From: DATFCK01 sp045809745
Lineage (GTDB): Bacteria; Verrucomicrobiota; Verrucomicrobiia; Chthoniobacterales; UBA10450
Length of the DNA stretch: 64,000 bases
Assembly: GCA_045809745.1 (NCBI GenBank)
Contig: JBJMXE010000047.1
Location: forward strand, 1-64,000
Direction: 5' to 3'
Position 1 is the first letter of the stretch. The number at the start of each line of letters is the position of its first letter. Both the position numbers and the translations under genes were made by a program. Shown here in pieces: positions 34,812 to 43,667 of the stretch. The notes beneath the pieces were generated by a model, which did no database searches, was not told the DNA's origin, and was given only the letters and a program-made list of their open reading frames with translations.

Positions 34812-35236
34812 TGATGAGTAGTGGTGCGCTGGTGGACTGAAAGGCAAACCGTGAGGTTGGTTTTCCTGACCTTCACCAAACATGCTTGTAAATGCCGTCC
34901 GCGCCATCGGCAATGCGATGGCGGCTCGTCGCAGTGATATCGGTACAGCAGAGGACTGACAGTCTGCCCTCATCTCAGTCCTCTCGAAAAGCGCCGGATG
35001 GATGAACCGATACCCTTCGTCTGCTGGTGAAGCAGCCGATATGACGTTCTCAAGTCAAGGGAAAGCCGCTCGAAGCCGCCTCTGCTGCAAGTGACTGTTT
35101 TTCATCTCTATCAGGCCTCTAGCTTGCTTTGACTGAGCGGGTTCTGACGTACAGCGCAAAGAGGCAAAGGAGCGCTGCGTCGGGGATGCAAACCGTTGAC
35201 ATCTGTTATACAATTTGATCGCCGTGCCCTCCTTTA
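34812..35236. other. Intergenic region between divergent HtrA and ankyrin/LDT genes
   Basis: No gene was found in these 425 bp. It must hold promoters for both divergent genes. An AT-rich TTATACAATTTGATC stretch lies at about 35206-35220, close to the ankyrin-gene start, but I could not pair it with a convincing -35 box. Confidence 0.5.
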
Positions 35237-36619
35237 ATGCATCCGTATAAAGCCCTTCATGCAGCTCTGGTGTTGATCAGTGCTTTCGCTTTTGTCGGGG
35301 TAACCGACGCCGGCTCCGCGCCGGAGAAGCTCACCGACGTTACTCCCGCACAATTCCTCCGCGCGCTGGCCGAACACCAGGCAAATGTCGTCGATTTCTT
35401 TCTTTCTCATTCGCCTAATCCGAATGCGCGCGTTAGCCAGGACCGGTCTCTGTTGCTAAGCGCAATCCTGCACGGAGATCGAACCGTCGCGGGACGACTC
35501 ATCGCCGCAGGTGCATCCGTCGATCTGGCTGACGACGCCGGGATGACTCCGCTGATGGCGGCGTCATTGCTCGGCGAGACTGAACTTGTTCAGCAGCTGC
35601 TTCCACTAGCGACGAATCCCGCAGCGACTGATCACAAAGGGAGGACGGCACTTCATTATGCCGTTGCCGCGGGCAAATCTTCCGTCGTCGAAATTCTGCT
35701 CCCGATGATTCCTGATCTGTGGCGATCGACAGCAGACGGACGTTCGATCCTGGCCATCGCGCTGGAGCAGGAGAATCCGCAGGTGGTTGATCTAGTTCTT
35801 CAACACTTGCCGTCCGACCAGGAATGGACCGCCGACACTTCGCGATTGCTGGAGACGAGCCTGGCCGCTGGCCACACGGACCAGGTAAAATACCTTCTAT
35901 CAAAGCACTGCGAACCACCGACGGCCGAGGGCAGACGGGTCCCATTGCTGGCCTACGAGATTGCGTCAACCAACGTGAGCGCCTGCCGGATCCTGCTCGA
36001 GTGCGGTGCCGATCCCAACACGGTTTTGCCCGATAAGTCCGACCCGGATTTCCTCGCACTCTTGCCGCCGCGTCTTCGCGATTACATCGACGGCGACAAG
36101 GACGTGAGTGTCCTGACTCTAGCGGCCGGGATCGGCCAGTGCGAAATAGTCAACGCGTTGCTTGAGGCTGGTGCAGATCGGAATCACGCCACTCGACGAT
36201 TCAAAATGCTGCCGCTTTACATCGCAGCACAAACCGGCCGGTGGCAGTGCGCCCAAATACTGTTAGGTGGCGGACCTCCGCCTGAGCAGCTTCGGATTGA
36301 GATTTCGTTAGCGTCGCAGCGAGCGGCCGTGTTCAAGGACGGCGTTTCGATTTTTAATACTGCCTGCTCAACCGGTCGGAGCGGCTTCTCCACCCGCAGC
36401 GGCGATTACGTGATCACGGATAAAGCGCGGAATCACCGTTCCACAATTTACAAAGTCGACATGCCTTACTTCATGCGCTTGAGCTGCCTGGATTTCGGCA
36501 TGCACGAAGGAGTGGTGCCGCATTATCCAGCTTCGCATGGATGCATTCGTCTTCCCGGTGACGCTGCCAAGAAGTTGTTCGCCGAGATTCCGATCGGCAC
36601 GCTGGTCACGGTAAAATAG
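35237..36619 (+). CDS. Ankyrin-repeat protein fused to L,D-transpeptidase (YkuD)
   Basis: A 460-residue exported protein (signal peptide MHPYKALHAALVLISAFAFVGVTDA). Residues about 65-345 consist of ankyrin repeats, for example AGMTPLMAASLLGETELVQQ and GRTALHYAVAAGKSSVVEIL, VLTLAAGIGQCEIVNALLEAG and LPLYIAAQTGRWQCAQILLG. The last 110 residues form a YkuD domain (about 351-460) with His423, and the catalytic SHGCIR motif, His434-Gly-Cys436 and Arg438. Such enzymes cross-link peptidoglycan 3-3 or attach proteins to it. An ankyrin solenoid as the periplasmic adaptor of an L,D-transpeptidase is unusual to me. No T6SS or toxin genes are nearby. Confidence 0.88.
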   Translation: MHPYKALHAALVLISAFAFVGVTDAGSAPEKLTDVTPAQFLRALAEHQANVVDFFLSHSPNPNARVSQDRSLLLSAILHGDRTVAGRLIAAGASVDLADDAGMTPLMAASLLGETELVQQLLPLATNPAATDHKGRTALHYAVAAGKSSVVEILLPMIPDLWRSTADGRSILAIALEQENPQVVDLVLQHLPSDQEWTADTSRLLETSLAAGHTDQVKYLLSKHCEPPTAEGRRVPLLAYEIASTNVSACRILLECGADPNTVLPDKSDPDFLALLPPRLRDYIDGDKDVSVLTLAAGIGQCEIVNALLEAGADRNHATRRFKMLPLYIAAQTGRWQCAQILLGGGPPPEQLRIEISLASQRAAVFKDGVSIFNTACSTGRSGFSTRSGDYVITDKARNHRSTIYKVDMPYFMRLSCLDFGMHEGVVPHYPASHGCIRLPGDAAKKLFAEIPIGTLVTVK

Positions 36620-37052
36620 TCTGTAATGGCCCCCGTCGCTGTCTCGGCGGAGGGACGAGCTTGTCTCGCCAATATCAAGGCGCTCAGCAAACTTCAATCG
36701 TGCGCAACAACGGATTTGTGCTCGCGCGCAGTTCTTGGAACCGCTCGCGGTTAACACCCATAGCTATGTCATCCCAAGCTTGTCGAGAGACCTCATCCCG
36801 CGGCCGCGGGACGGAACCCGTCCCCGAGTAGGAGAGGTGGTCCTTCGAGTTCGCTCAGGTGACAAAAGGTTTGGGTGCCGATTCACGTTGGAGACTTCGC
36901 CGCGAGAAGGGGAAAATGAGGCGTCACGAAGGCGGGAAGCACCGCCCTCATGAATAACCCGCGGGTAAGATCGTCAACTACCCCACGCTCAGGATTTAGC
37001 CTCCGTTGACACGATTATTAACCGCCTTAACGTTTTCGCTTCAACACCCAAA
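36620..37052. other. Intergenic region with family-A and family-B repeats
   Basis: No gene was found in this 433-bp gap. A diverged family-A unit lies at 36652-36670 and a family-B element at 36768-36863. The promoter of kamA must lie near its right edge; no clear boxes were identified. Confidence 0.6.
36768..36863. repeat. Family-B dispersed repeat
   Basis: Bounded by GTCATCCCAAGCTTGTCGAG and TCGCTCAGGTGAC, with CGAGTAGGAGAGGTGGTCCTTCG in the middle and an inserted GCGGCCGCGGG palindrome. Related to the elements at 7533-7618 and 18927-19013. Confidence 0.75.
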
Positions 37053-38261
37053 ATGCGCACACTCGCTGCAGCAAACGAGAAAGAGTTCGTCTCGCATGCT
37101 CCTGGTTATTGGCTCGGTCACGATGGCATCGCGCCGGAGCTTTGGACGGACTGGAAATGGCAGCTAAAGAATCGGGTCACCTCGCTTTCGCAGCTCGAGA
37201 AACACATCTCGTTGACTGATGAAGAGCGCGGTGGCGTGCTGCTGTCGGGCGATAAGCTGGCGATGGCCATCACGCCTCACTTCTTCAACCTGATACCGGG
37301 CAACGAGCCGGAAGATCCAATCCGCCGACAAATGATCCCACGGATCGAAGAAACGTGGAGTTCGCCTTACGACATGGTCGATCCGTGCGGCGAAGATTCA
37401 CACATGCCGGTACCGGGGTTGGTGCACCGTTACCCGGACCGGGTGCTGTTTCTGGTGACTGATCGTTGCGCCAGTTACTGCCGTTATTGCACTCGCAGCC
37501 GCGTCGTCAGCGGTGTCGGCGAGCAAGAGTTACATACCGATTTCGATGAGGCATTCCGTTATTTGGAACAACATACCGAAGTTCGGGACGTCCTCCTCAG
37601 CGGAGGCGACGCCTTATTGTTCAGCGACGATCGACTGGAGAAGATCCTGAGCCGGCTCCGTGCGATAAAGCACATTGAATTTCTGCGGATCGGAACGCGG
37701 GTGCCAATCTTTTTACCGCAGCGGATCACTCCGGAGTTGTGCGCGATGCTGGCGAAGTACCATCCGCTGTGGATGAGCGTGCATGTGAATCATCCGCGCG
37801 AGCTGACGGTGGAGGTGAAGGAAGCGCTGGAGCGGCTGGCTAATGCCGGAATCCCGTTAGGCAACCAAAGCGTGCTGCTCAAAGGGGTGAACGACAACCT
37901 CGAAACGATGAAGACGCTGGTGCACAAGCTTCTGATGTGCCGGGTTCGCCCGTACTATATATACCAGTGCGATTTGATTAACGGCTCATCCCATCTCCGT
38001 ACATCGGTGGCCAAGGGCATTGAGATCATTGAAGGGCTGCGTGGTCATACCACCGGTTATGGCGTGCCGCAGTTTGTGATCGATGCGCCCGGCGGCGGTG
38101 GCAAGGTGCCGATCAATCCCGGGTATATCCTGTATCACGACAACGAAAAGATCGTGATTCGAAATTACGAAGGAAAAATCTTCGAGTATCCCGAGAGCGA
38201 GAACGAGAACGTGCAGTTTGCGCCCCAACGCGAATACCACGACGAATATCTGTATTCGTAG
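37053..38261 (+). CDS. kamA: Lysine 2,3-aminomutase
   Basis: Radical-SAM, PLP-dependent enzyme that converts L-lysine to L-beta-lysine. The 402-residue protein has the cluster motif CASYCRYC (Cys139, Cys143, Cys146), the PLP-binding Lys351 in DAPGGGGKVP, and the substrate-binding aspartates Asp307 (YQCDLI) and Asp344 (VIDAPG), so specificity for lysine is supported. In other bacteria the product is used for lysine fermentation or, with acetyltransferase AblB, for the osmolyte N-epsilon-acetyl-beta-lysine. No acetyltransferase or lysine-fermentation gene lies in the window. Confidence 0.94.
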   Translation: MRTLAAANEKEFVSHAPGYWLGHDGIAPELWTDWKWQLKNRVTSLSQLEKHISLTDEERGGVLLSGDKLAMAITPHFFNLIPGNEPEDPIRRQMIPRIEETWSSPYDMVDPCGEDSHMPVPGLVHRYPDRVLFLVTDRCASYCRYCTRSRVVSGVGEQELHTDFDEAFRYLEQHTEVRDVLLSGGDALLFSDDRLEKILSRLRAIKHIEFLRIGTRVPIFLPQRITPELCAMLAKYHPLWMSVHVNHPRELTVEVKEALERLANAGIPLGNQSVLLKGVNDNLETMKTLVHKLLMCRVRPYYIYQCDLINGSSHLRTSVAKGIEIIEGLRGHTTGYGVPQFVIDAPGGGGKVPINPGYILYHDNEKIVIRNYEGKIFEYPESENENVQFAPQREYHDEYLYS

Positions 38262-38379
38262 ACTCACACGCAGGCCGTGTGGTCGACATCGTTAGGTTGG
38301 CCACAGTCCGAGGCGTAGGCGCGGCCAGACCGCGAAAAACCAGCCAGGCCGAGTCGATGACGTGATTTCCGGTTCCGCG

Positions 38380-38850
38380 TTATTTTACCCGGAATTTTAC
38401 GTCCATTCCTTTTTTCTGATGATCGTCTACCGGACAATACGCGGTATAGGTCCCTCGCTTTAACGTGACGTGTAACACCTTGGTCTCGTTAGGCGAGACA
38501 TTGGTGAGAAACTTCTCGTCGATCCCGTTGCCCTGGACGCCGAAGCTATGTTTTTGTTTGCCTGTATTCTTTACAATAAATGCCGTCTTGCCTGGCTTCA
38601 GGCTCGTCGGCATATCGATATGATGTTCAGTCAACGTCACGTTGATCTGCCGCGCGTCAGCTTCGGGCGTGACCGCATCAGCGACCCTTTGCGCCGCTTT
38701 CTTTGTGCCCCTGGCAACACTTCGGCCTACATTTTTTGCAGTATCTACCGTGTCACCAGCGATCTCGCCTGCCTTTTGAACGGGCCCTTCGGCGTGGACG
38801 GCACATAACGGAATCGCCAGCGCGATGATGGTTAGAAATGAAGTTTTCAT
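38380..38850 (-). CDS. Cupredoxin-domain exported protein with amphipathic helix
   Basis: A 156-residue periplasmic protein. From Met 38850 it starts with signal peptide MKTSFLTIIALAIPLCAVHA. Residues 22-65 form an Ala/Lys-rich amphipathic stretch (QKAGEIAGDTVDTAKNVGRSVARGTKKAAQRVADAV) of the kind found in LEA-like or small anchoring proteins. The C-terminal domain (about 68-156) is a cupredoxin with plausible copper ligands: His in KHSFGV, Cys in YTAYCPV, His in VDDHQKKGM and the following Met. Plastocyanin-like electron carriers for respiration fit, and an act/cbb3-type cluster lies 4 kb away. Confidence 0.78.
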   Translation of the reverse strand: MKTSFLTIIALAIPLCAVHAEGPVQKAGEIAGDTVDTAKNVGRSVARGTKKAAQRVADAVTPEADARQINVTLTEHHIDMPTSLKPGKTAFIVKNTGKQKHSFGVQGNGIDEKFLTNVSPNETKVLHVTLKRGTYTAYCPVDDHQKKGMDVKFRVK

Positions 38851-39003
38851 GATACAGGTTCGTAATTGACCGGCCAAATCAGTGTATCGGAGGCTCCTCG
38901 CACAGCCGGCCGCCCGCTCGTTTCACGATTTCCTGTGGCTCCTTACGCATTCACCTTGTCACTAGCCTGGATTCGGCTCGACCGAGTGTCGCCCACCATG
39001 CAA

Positions 39004-39027
39004 GGAGCGGCGACTTCCCAGTCGCCG
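39004..39027. repeat. Short palindromic repeat
   Basis: A perfect 8-bp hairpin, CGGCGACT paired with AGTCGCCG around loop TCCC, preceded by GGAG, in the gap between the cupredoxin and TPR genes. The GGAG-palindrome layout resembles family A. Confidence 0.6.
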
Positions 39028-39069
39028 AAAATTACGTCCCGGCGGTTGGAAACCGTCGGCTCCTTGGGA

Positions 39070-40569
39070 TTAGTTTTTTGCGGCGACGAGTTCGAGCGCC
39101 TGCTTCTTTCCCTGAATCGATCCGCGGCGATTCGGGGTAAGGCGCAGCGCCGTGTCAAATTCTGGCAACGCGTCCTTCGGTCGCCCAATCTGCAGGAGTA
39201 GATCTCCAAGCTGTTCGCGTGCGGGAACGATCGCCCCCGGCGTCACGGGGCGCTTTTCGACCGCATCCTCTTCGTCAGCTGCTTTTCTCATCAGCTGAAT
39301 CGCTTCGTCATTCTTCTTCTCGCTGAAGGCCGCCCAACTGAGCGCCTCATCGATCTCGACAACAACTTGGTTCCCCCAATATTCCTCACCGGCGGATTGC
39401 AGCTGCTCGCGCGCTCTTTTTAGTTTTTCGATCTCCTGACGGGCAGCTGCGGAGTCGCCGCTGCGAGCATGTCCCACCGCGCGCGCCCAGGAGGTAACCG
39501 CAGTCACCTGGGGCTGAGCGCCAGGAATTGCGGCGAGTCGCGCCGCGTCCTTCCATTGTCGCCGTTCAATGGCGTACCGCACCGGCATCGCGCTCGCCGC
39601 ATAACCCACCTTGAATTCGCCGGCCTGCAAAGCGGGTAGCTTCGAAATGTCCTTGAGCACATTTTCCGCCTCTTCGTCGCGGCCTAACTGCAGGTAAGCG
39701 TAGGTGAGATAATCCATGGCGTGCAGTTCTTCGCCGATGTCGCCCTGTTGGTGGGCCGCATTTCTGGCCGCGCGATTTGAAGCGATCGAATCTTCCCACA
39801 GACCTAAGCGGGTGTGGATATGTGAGGGCATATGCAGAGCATGCGGAGCGGATGGAGCGATCTGCGAGTAAAGCCTGGCCGCTGGCAGTCCGCGTGTGGC
39901 CATCTCGGAATTGTCGCAGGCGTGAATCAAGTAATGAGCGATGCCAGGGTGTTCCGGATATTTTTGGAATAACGGTCCGAGGACGCTTACTGCTTTCTTC
40001 TCATTTGCGTGAGTGCGGTCGGTGGGAGCTGCGGTCCCCAGTAAAGCCAGAGCATAGAAGACCTGACATTCGACATCGTTAGGATTGTGTTCGGCCAGCG
40101 CCGCCATCGATTTTTGGTAAGCCTCAGCGCGCTGCTTGTATGGAGCAGATGCCTCCGTTGTGGTTGGGCCATACAAGTGATCCAGCGCATCAATGAAACC
40201 GCGTTCTCGCTCTGAACCGCCGAGCCGCTTCGCCTCATCAAGCTCGTGCCGCCCCTGTTCAGCTGTTTGCGGAGTGAGATGAGGTTCCCACAGAGGATGA
40301 TAATAATTCATCGCCACGCCCCAGTGGAGCATTGCGCAGTTTGGATTTTTCGCGGTCAGCGCACGAAATGCGTGTTCGGCGGCCGAGTAGGCGAAGGAAT
40401 GCAGAAGTGCCACCGCATGTTCGAACTCCTTCTCGCTCGCTGCGCCGCACGAAATCGGAAAACTAACGGTTCCAAGTTTCTCCGGAACCGGATGGTCGTG
40501 CTCCGCCGGATCGGCGTAACAACATTGCCCGGACATTATGCCGATAAGTGCGTAACAGAGGAACTTCAT
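39070..40569 (-). CDS. TPR-repeat exported protein
   Basis: A 499-residue protein with an N-terminal signal sequence (MKFLCYALIGIMSGQCCYADP). Tetratricopeptide helices fill most of the chain, for example EFEHAVALLHSFAYSAAEHAFRALTAKNPNCAMLHWGVAMNYYHPLW and RDEEAENVLKDISKLPALQAGEFKVGYAASAMPV, with further repeats from 370 to 480 (VPAREQLGDLLLQIGRPKDALPEFDTALRLTPNRRGS). This is a secreted TPR protein common in Verrucomicrobiota and Bacteroidota, of unknown function. It ends 195 bp from the amidohydrolase on the same strand. Confidence 0.8.
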   Translation of the reverse strand: MKFLCYALIGIMSGQCCYADPAEHDHPVPEKLGTVSFPISCGAASEKEFEHAVALLHSFAYSAAEHAFRALTAKNPNCAMLHWGVAMNYYHPLWEPHLTPQTAEQGRHELDEAKRLGGSERERGFIDALDHLYGPTTTEASAPYKQRAEAYQKSMAALAEHNPNDVECQVFYALALLGTAAPTDRTHANEKKAVSVLGPLFQKYPEHPGIAHYLIHACDNSEMATRGLPAARLYSQIAPSAPHALHMPSHIHTRLGLWEDSIASNRAARNAAHQQGDIGEELHAMDYLTYAYLQLGRDEEAENVLKDISKLPALQAGEFKVGYAASAMPVRYAIERRQWKDAARLAAIPGAQPQVTAVTSWARAVGHARSGDSAAARQEIEKLKRAREQLQSAGEEYWGNQVVVEIDEALSWAAFSEKKNDEAIQLMRKAADEEDAVEKRPVTPGAIVPAREQLGDLLLQIGRPKDALPEFDTALRLTPNRRGSIQGKKQALELVAAKN

Positions 40570-40764
40570 GGTAAGAAAATGTTAGCCCCACCGGCTGCAC
40601 CGTAGCGGAAGCTGTTTGCTTCCCATGCAGAAGGCCCCCGAAAAACGGCAAATGACTGGCTGATGTTTGAGCACTTAAAGTTCATCCGCCGAGGGTATGA
40701 CGAGTCCTATCCGGTTTCGAGCTTTCCGTTTCAGCAGAAGAGCCAAGGTTCGGTACCGGGTAGA

Positions 40765-42597
40765 TCAATTCTTTGTCGCGTCGTAGACAACCTCGCCGCC
40801 GATAATCGTCATTTCGCAGCGGGTCTTGAGGATGTCCGGTTCAGGAATCTTCATGATGTCTGCTGATACAACCGTCATGTCGGCAAGTTTCCCCGGCTCC
40901 AGCGAACCTTTGTCGTTCTCCTCGAATGCGGCATAAGCGGGCCAGATCGTGAATATCTTCAGCGCCTGTCCCCGCGTCACCGCCTGCTCGGGATGCCAGC
41001 CTTCGCTCGATTCGCCCCTGATACTTTCTCGCGCTACGGCCGCATAGAACTCAATCATCGGCTCGCCGCGCTCGACCGGAGCGTCCGAACCACCGCAAAT
41101 AATCGTGCCGGATTTTAGAAGTGATTGCCACGCATACGCACCGGTTAGGCGCTCCAGACCGAGTCGGGCTGGAGCAAAAAACAAATCGCTGATGGCGTGT
41201 GATGGTTGCATGGAGGCAATCACGCCGAGCCGGGCAAACCGCGGGAGATCAGCCGGATCAAGAATCTGCGCATGCTCCACCCGCCACCGCACACCTCCGC
41301 GTATTGACGGAGGGGCGAGCTCCTGCGACCCCGCAGAAGACACCACCTTCTGAGCGCCATCAGTTATTGGCTGTCCCGCCTCTGCCACTCGCCGTTCCTT
41401 CTGCGGCACAGCTTTGAATGCCTCCTCATACAGATCCAAAATGATGCGGTTAGCCCGATCGCCGATGGCGTGCGTCTCCACCTGGACGCCTTGTCGAAGC
41501 GCCTGCGCAAACATAGGCCTGAGTTCCTCAGGTTTGGCCGTTAGGTATCCGCTGGTGTCAGGTGCATCACTGTAGGGCTTTAGCAATGCAGCTCCGCGAG
41601 ATCCCAACGCACCGTCAAAGATAACCTTAATCGTCCGCTGAGTGAATCGGCCGTCGTAATCACCCTTCGCCGGCTTTAATGTGGCATCGGCATCTTCCCG
41701 ATGGGACATGGGCTCGAAGCCCATGCCACTTTGCGAAAGCAACGTCTCCGCGTCGGCCCCCGGTCCGTATACCGCGTTGTACATCCGGATTCTAATTTTT
41801 CCGGTGGCGTAAGCCCGACGAATCAGAACGACGTCCGGACGGTGGCTTCCTGCGTTCTGGATCTCACACCAGCCGAGTTTGATCTCCCGATCGATCCCGG
41901 CGAGAAGCGCCTGTTCCCGATCTGCTTCGCTCGGCTGCGGGACCTGGTTCCCCACGATGTCCTGTGCCTGATCGAGCAGCATGCCGGTGGGTTCACCTCT
42001 GGCATCTTTTAGTATGCGGCCGCCGAACGGATCTGGCGTGTTCCGATCGATCCCGGCCATTCGCAAGGCGGCGCTATTCGCCACCGATGCATGTCCATCC
42101 GCCCTCGTTAGGTAAACGGGATTAGCCGGCGCGATCGCATCGAGATCCTGTCGCGTGGGAAACTGTGGCGGCTTCCAAAAAGTTTCAATCCAGCCGCGAC
42201 CCTGCACCCATTTTCCGGGCGGCGTCTGTTTCACCCGCTCGGCGACCTTCGTCAGGAAAACTTCCCGGCTGTTGGTCCCCTCCAGGTTCAACTGAAGCTC
42301 GCGTTCGCCGATGCCGAAGATATGACAATGAGAATCGGTTAGGCCAGGCAACACCGTTCGCCCGCCGAGATCGACAATCCGCGCACCAGGAAATTTTTGT
42401 TTTGCGTCAGCGTTCGATCCGACGAAGACGATGCGCTGCCCGGTGGCGGCGACAGCTTCGGCGTGCGGCTGAGGGTGAGCGCCAGTGTAGATGTTGCCGT
42501 TAAGAAAAAGAGTAGTGGCCTCTTCTGCGCCGAACAGGCACGGGGTCACGGCAATCAGTCCGAAAATAAGAGGTTTACGGAACAACTGTGCTTTCAC
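40765..42597 (-). CDS. Amidohydrolase, YtcJ-like (Amidohydro_3)
   Basis: Secreted or periplasmic metal-dependent hydrolase (610 residues) with a signal peptide (FGLIAVTPCLFGA). The metal-binding opening is LPGLTDSHCHIFGIG; later TRADGHASVANS, VETHAIGDRAN, RVEHAQILDPADL and GGSDAPVERGEP supply the remaining ligands of the amidohydrolase 3 family, which cleave exo-acting amide bonds of unknown substrate. Two short palindromic repeats sit in frame: CATGGGCT/AGCCCATG at 41707-41725 and a family-A-like unit at about 41309-41334, the latter encoding SQELAPPSIRGG. These enlarge the protein with no effect on the ligands seen. Start is a GTG at 42597. Confidence 0.85.
   Translation of the reverse strand: MKAQLFRKPLIFGLIAVTPCLFGAEEATTLFLNGNIYTGAHPQPHAEAVAATGQRIVFVGSNADAKQKFPGARIVDLGGRTVLPGLTDSHCHIFGIGERELQLNLEGTNSREVFLTKVAERVKQTPPGKWVQGRGWIETFWKPPQFPTRQDLDAIAPANPVYLTRADGHASVANSAALRMAGIDRNTPDPFGGRILKDARGEPTGMLLDQAQDIVGNQVPQPSEADREQALLAGIDREIKLGWCEIQNAGSHRPDVVLIRRAYATGKIRIRMYNAVYGPGADAETLLSQSGMGFEPMSHREDADATLKPAKGDYDGRFTQRTIKVIFDGALGSRGAALLKPYSDAPDTSGYLTAKPEELRPMFAQALRQGVQVETHAIGDRANRIILDLYEEAFKAVPQKERRVAEAGQPITDGAQKVVSSAGSQELAPPSIRGGVRWRVEHAQILDPADLPRFARLGVIASMQPSHAISDLFFAPARLGLERLTGAYAWQSLLKSGTIICGGSDAPVERGEPMIEFYAAVARESIRGESSEGWHPEQAVTRGQALKIFTIWPAYAAFEENDKGSLEPGKLADMTVVSADIMKIPEPDILKTRCEMTIIGGEVVYDATKN
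41309..41334. repeat. Family-A-like unit inside amidohydrolase gene
   Basis: GGAGGGGCGAGCT...GCGACCCCGC resembles the intergenic family-A unit GGAGGGACGAGCTTG...TCGTCCC. Here it is in frame and translated on the minus strand. Confidence 0.5.
41707..41725. repeat. Perfect palindrome inside amidohydrolase gene
   Basis: CATGGGCT and AGCCCATG pair as an 8-bp stem around loop CGA. Translated on the minus strand as part of QSGMGFEPMSHRED. Confidence 0.7.
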
Positions 42598-42865
42598 TTG
42601 ACGTCTCGCCCAACTTTGCGCTTATCAGAATGCGGAGTCGAACCGTATCCGAAAGCGGAAGTCGTCTGCTCTGTTGAACATCTGCATGGAATCCGAATTT
42701 TGTTTTGCCAGTCCCACCAGCTTTTATAGACTCTTGCCTTCCCCGCAGACGAGTAATCAACTTCAAATTTGTAGTCGTCTGAACGCGGCACATCCTACTT
42801 CTAACTACGATTCGTTTTTACGGTGGCGACGCAGGGGACACGGCGCGGGCGTCCGCTGACCATTT

Positions 42866-43591
42866 ATGGCGAACTTTTTCCCACGCTGGACGAATTGGCT
42901 ACCGCTAAAGATCGTGATCTGCGGCGGCTTCGCCATCACGGGATTAACCGCCGCTACCTGGTATTACGCGACGCCGAAATACACCCGAGTCGGCTATCAA
43001 CCCATTCAACCAGTTCCATTTCCGCACGATATCCATGTGACCCAACTCGGCATGGACTGCCGGTACTGCCACAGTTTCGTCGAAGTGGCAGCGCACTCGA
43101 ATTTGCCGGCTACCCAGGTTTGCATGAATTGCCATCAGCAGGTCCAAAAAGACAATCCGAAGCTCGAGCCGGTGCGCGCAAGCTGGAAAACGGGCAAACC
43201 GATCGAGTGGGTGCAAATCCATCGCACCCCCGATTACGTCTTTTACAACCACTCCGCGCATATCAACCGGGGTATCAGCTGCGCCAGTTGCCACGGCGAT
43301 ATCAATCACATGCGGGTCGCTTATCACGCCAAACCGCACAGCATGGCGTGGTGCCTCGAGTGTCACCGGCACCCTGAGAATTTTCTTCGACCGGAAGATC
43401 AGATCTTTAACCTCGACTGGAAGCCGGATGATGTGAAACCGGCGGATTTCGTTGCGAAATACGGGAAGCCGGACGGCATCGGCGATGACTGGGGGAAGAA
43501 GGACAAACTCACCCAGAACGAGATCGGCCAGACTTTGAAAGAGAAATGGAACATCAATCCACCTACCAACTGCCAAGGGTGCCACCGATGA
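42866..43591 (+). CDS. actA: ActA: pentaheme cytochrome c of alternative complex III
   Basis: First subunit of alternative complex III, the quinol:cytochrome c oxidoreductase that replaces bc1. The 241 residues have one N-terminal membrane helix (IVICGGFAITGLTAATWYY) and five CxxCH heme c sites: CRYCH, CMNCH, CASCH, CLECH and CQGCH. The pentaheme number and the spacing match ActA. The operon continues actB 76 bp later, and all six act genes run on with overlaps. The longer frame at 42823 in another reading frame is a shadow. Confidence 0.95.
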   Translation: MANFFPRWTNWLPLKIVICGGFAITGLTAATWYYATPKYTRVGYQPIQPVPFPHDIHVTQLGMDCRYCHSFVEVAAHSNLPATQVCMNCHQQVQKDNPKLEPVRASWKTGKPIEWVQIHRTPDYVFYNHSAHINRGISCASCHGDINHMRVAYHAKPHSMAWCLECHRHPENFLRPEDQIFNLDWKPDDVKPADFVAKYGKPDGIGDDWGKKDKLTQNEIGQTLKEKWNINPPTNCQGCHR

Positions 43592-43667
43592 TGCAGAGCG
43601 TGATTCGTAACCTTGTTGCGTCGCTACATCGGAGTTTCCGATTCAACGGTTCAGCGGGGGAACAGCC

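Noticed and set aside
35196..35214. TTGACA and TATACA as a promoter before the ankyrin/LDT gene
   Set aside because: The boxes are only five bases apart, not the normal spacing of 16-18, so they cannot pair as a standard promoter.
42823..43377. Plus-strand 184-residue frame overlapping actA
   Set aside because: The actA frame contains five CxxCH heme sites and the membrane helix; the other frame is a shadow.
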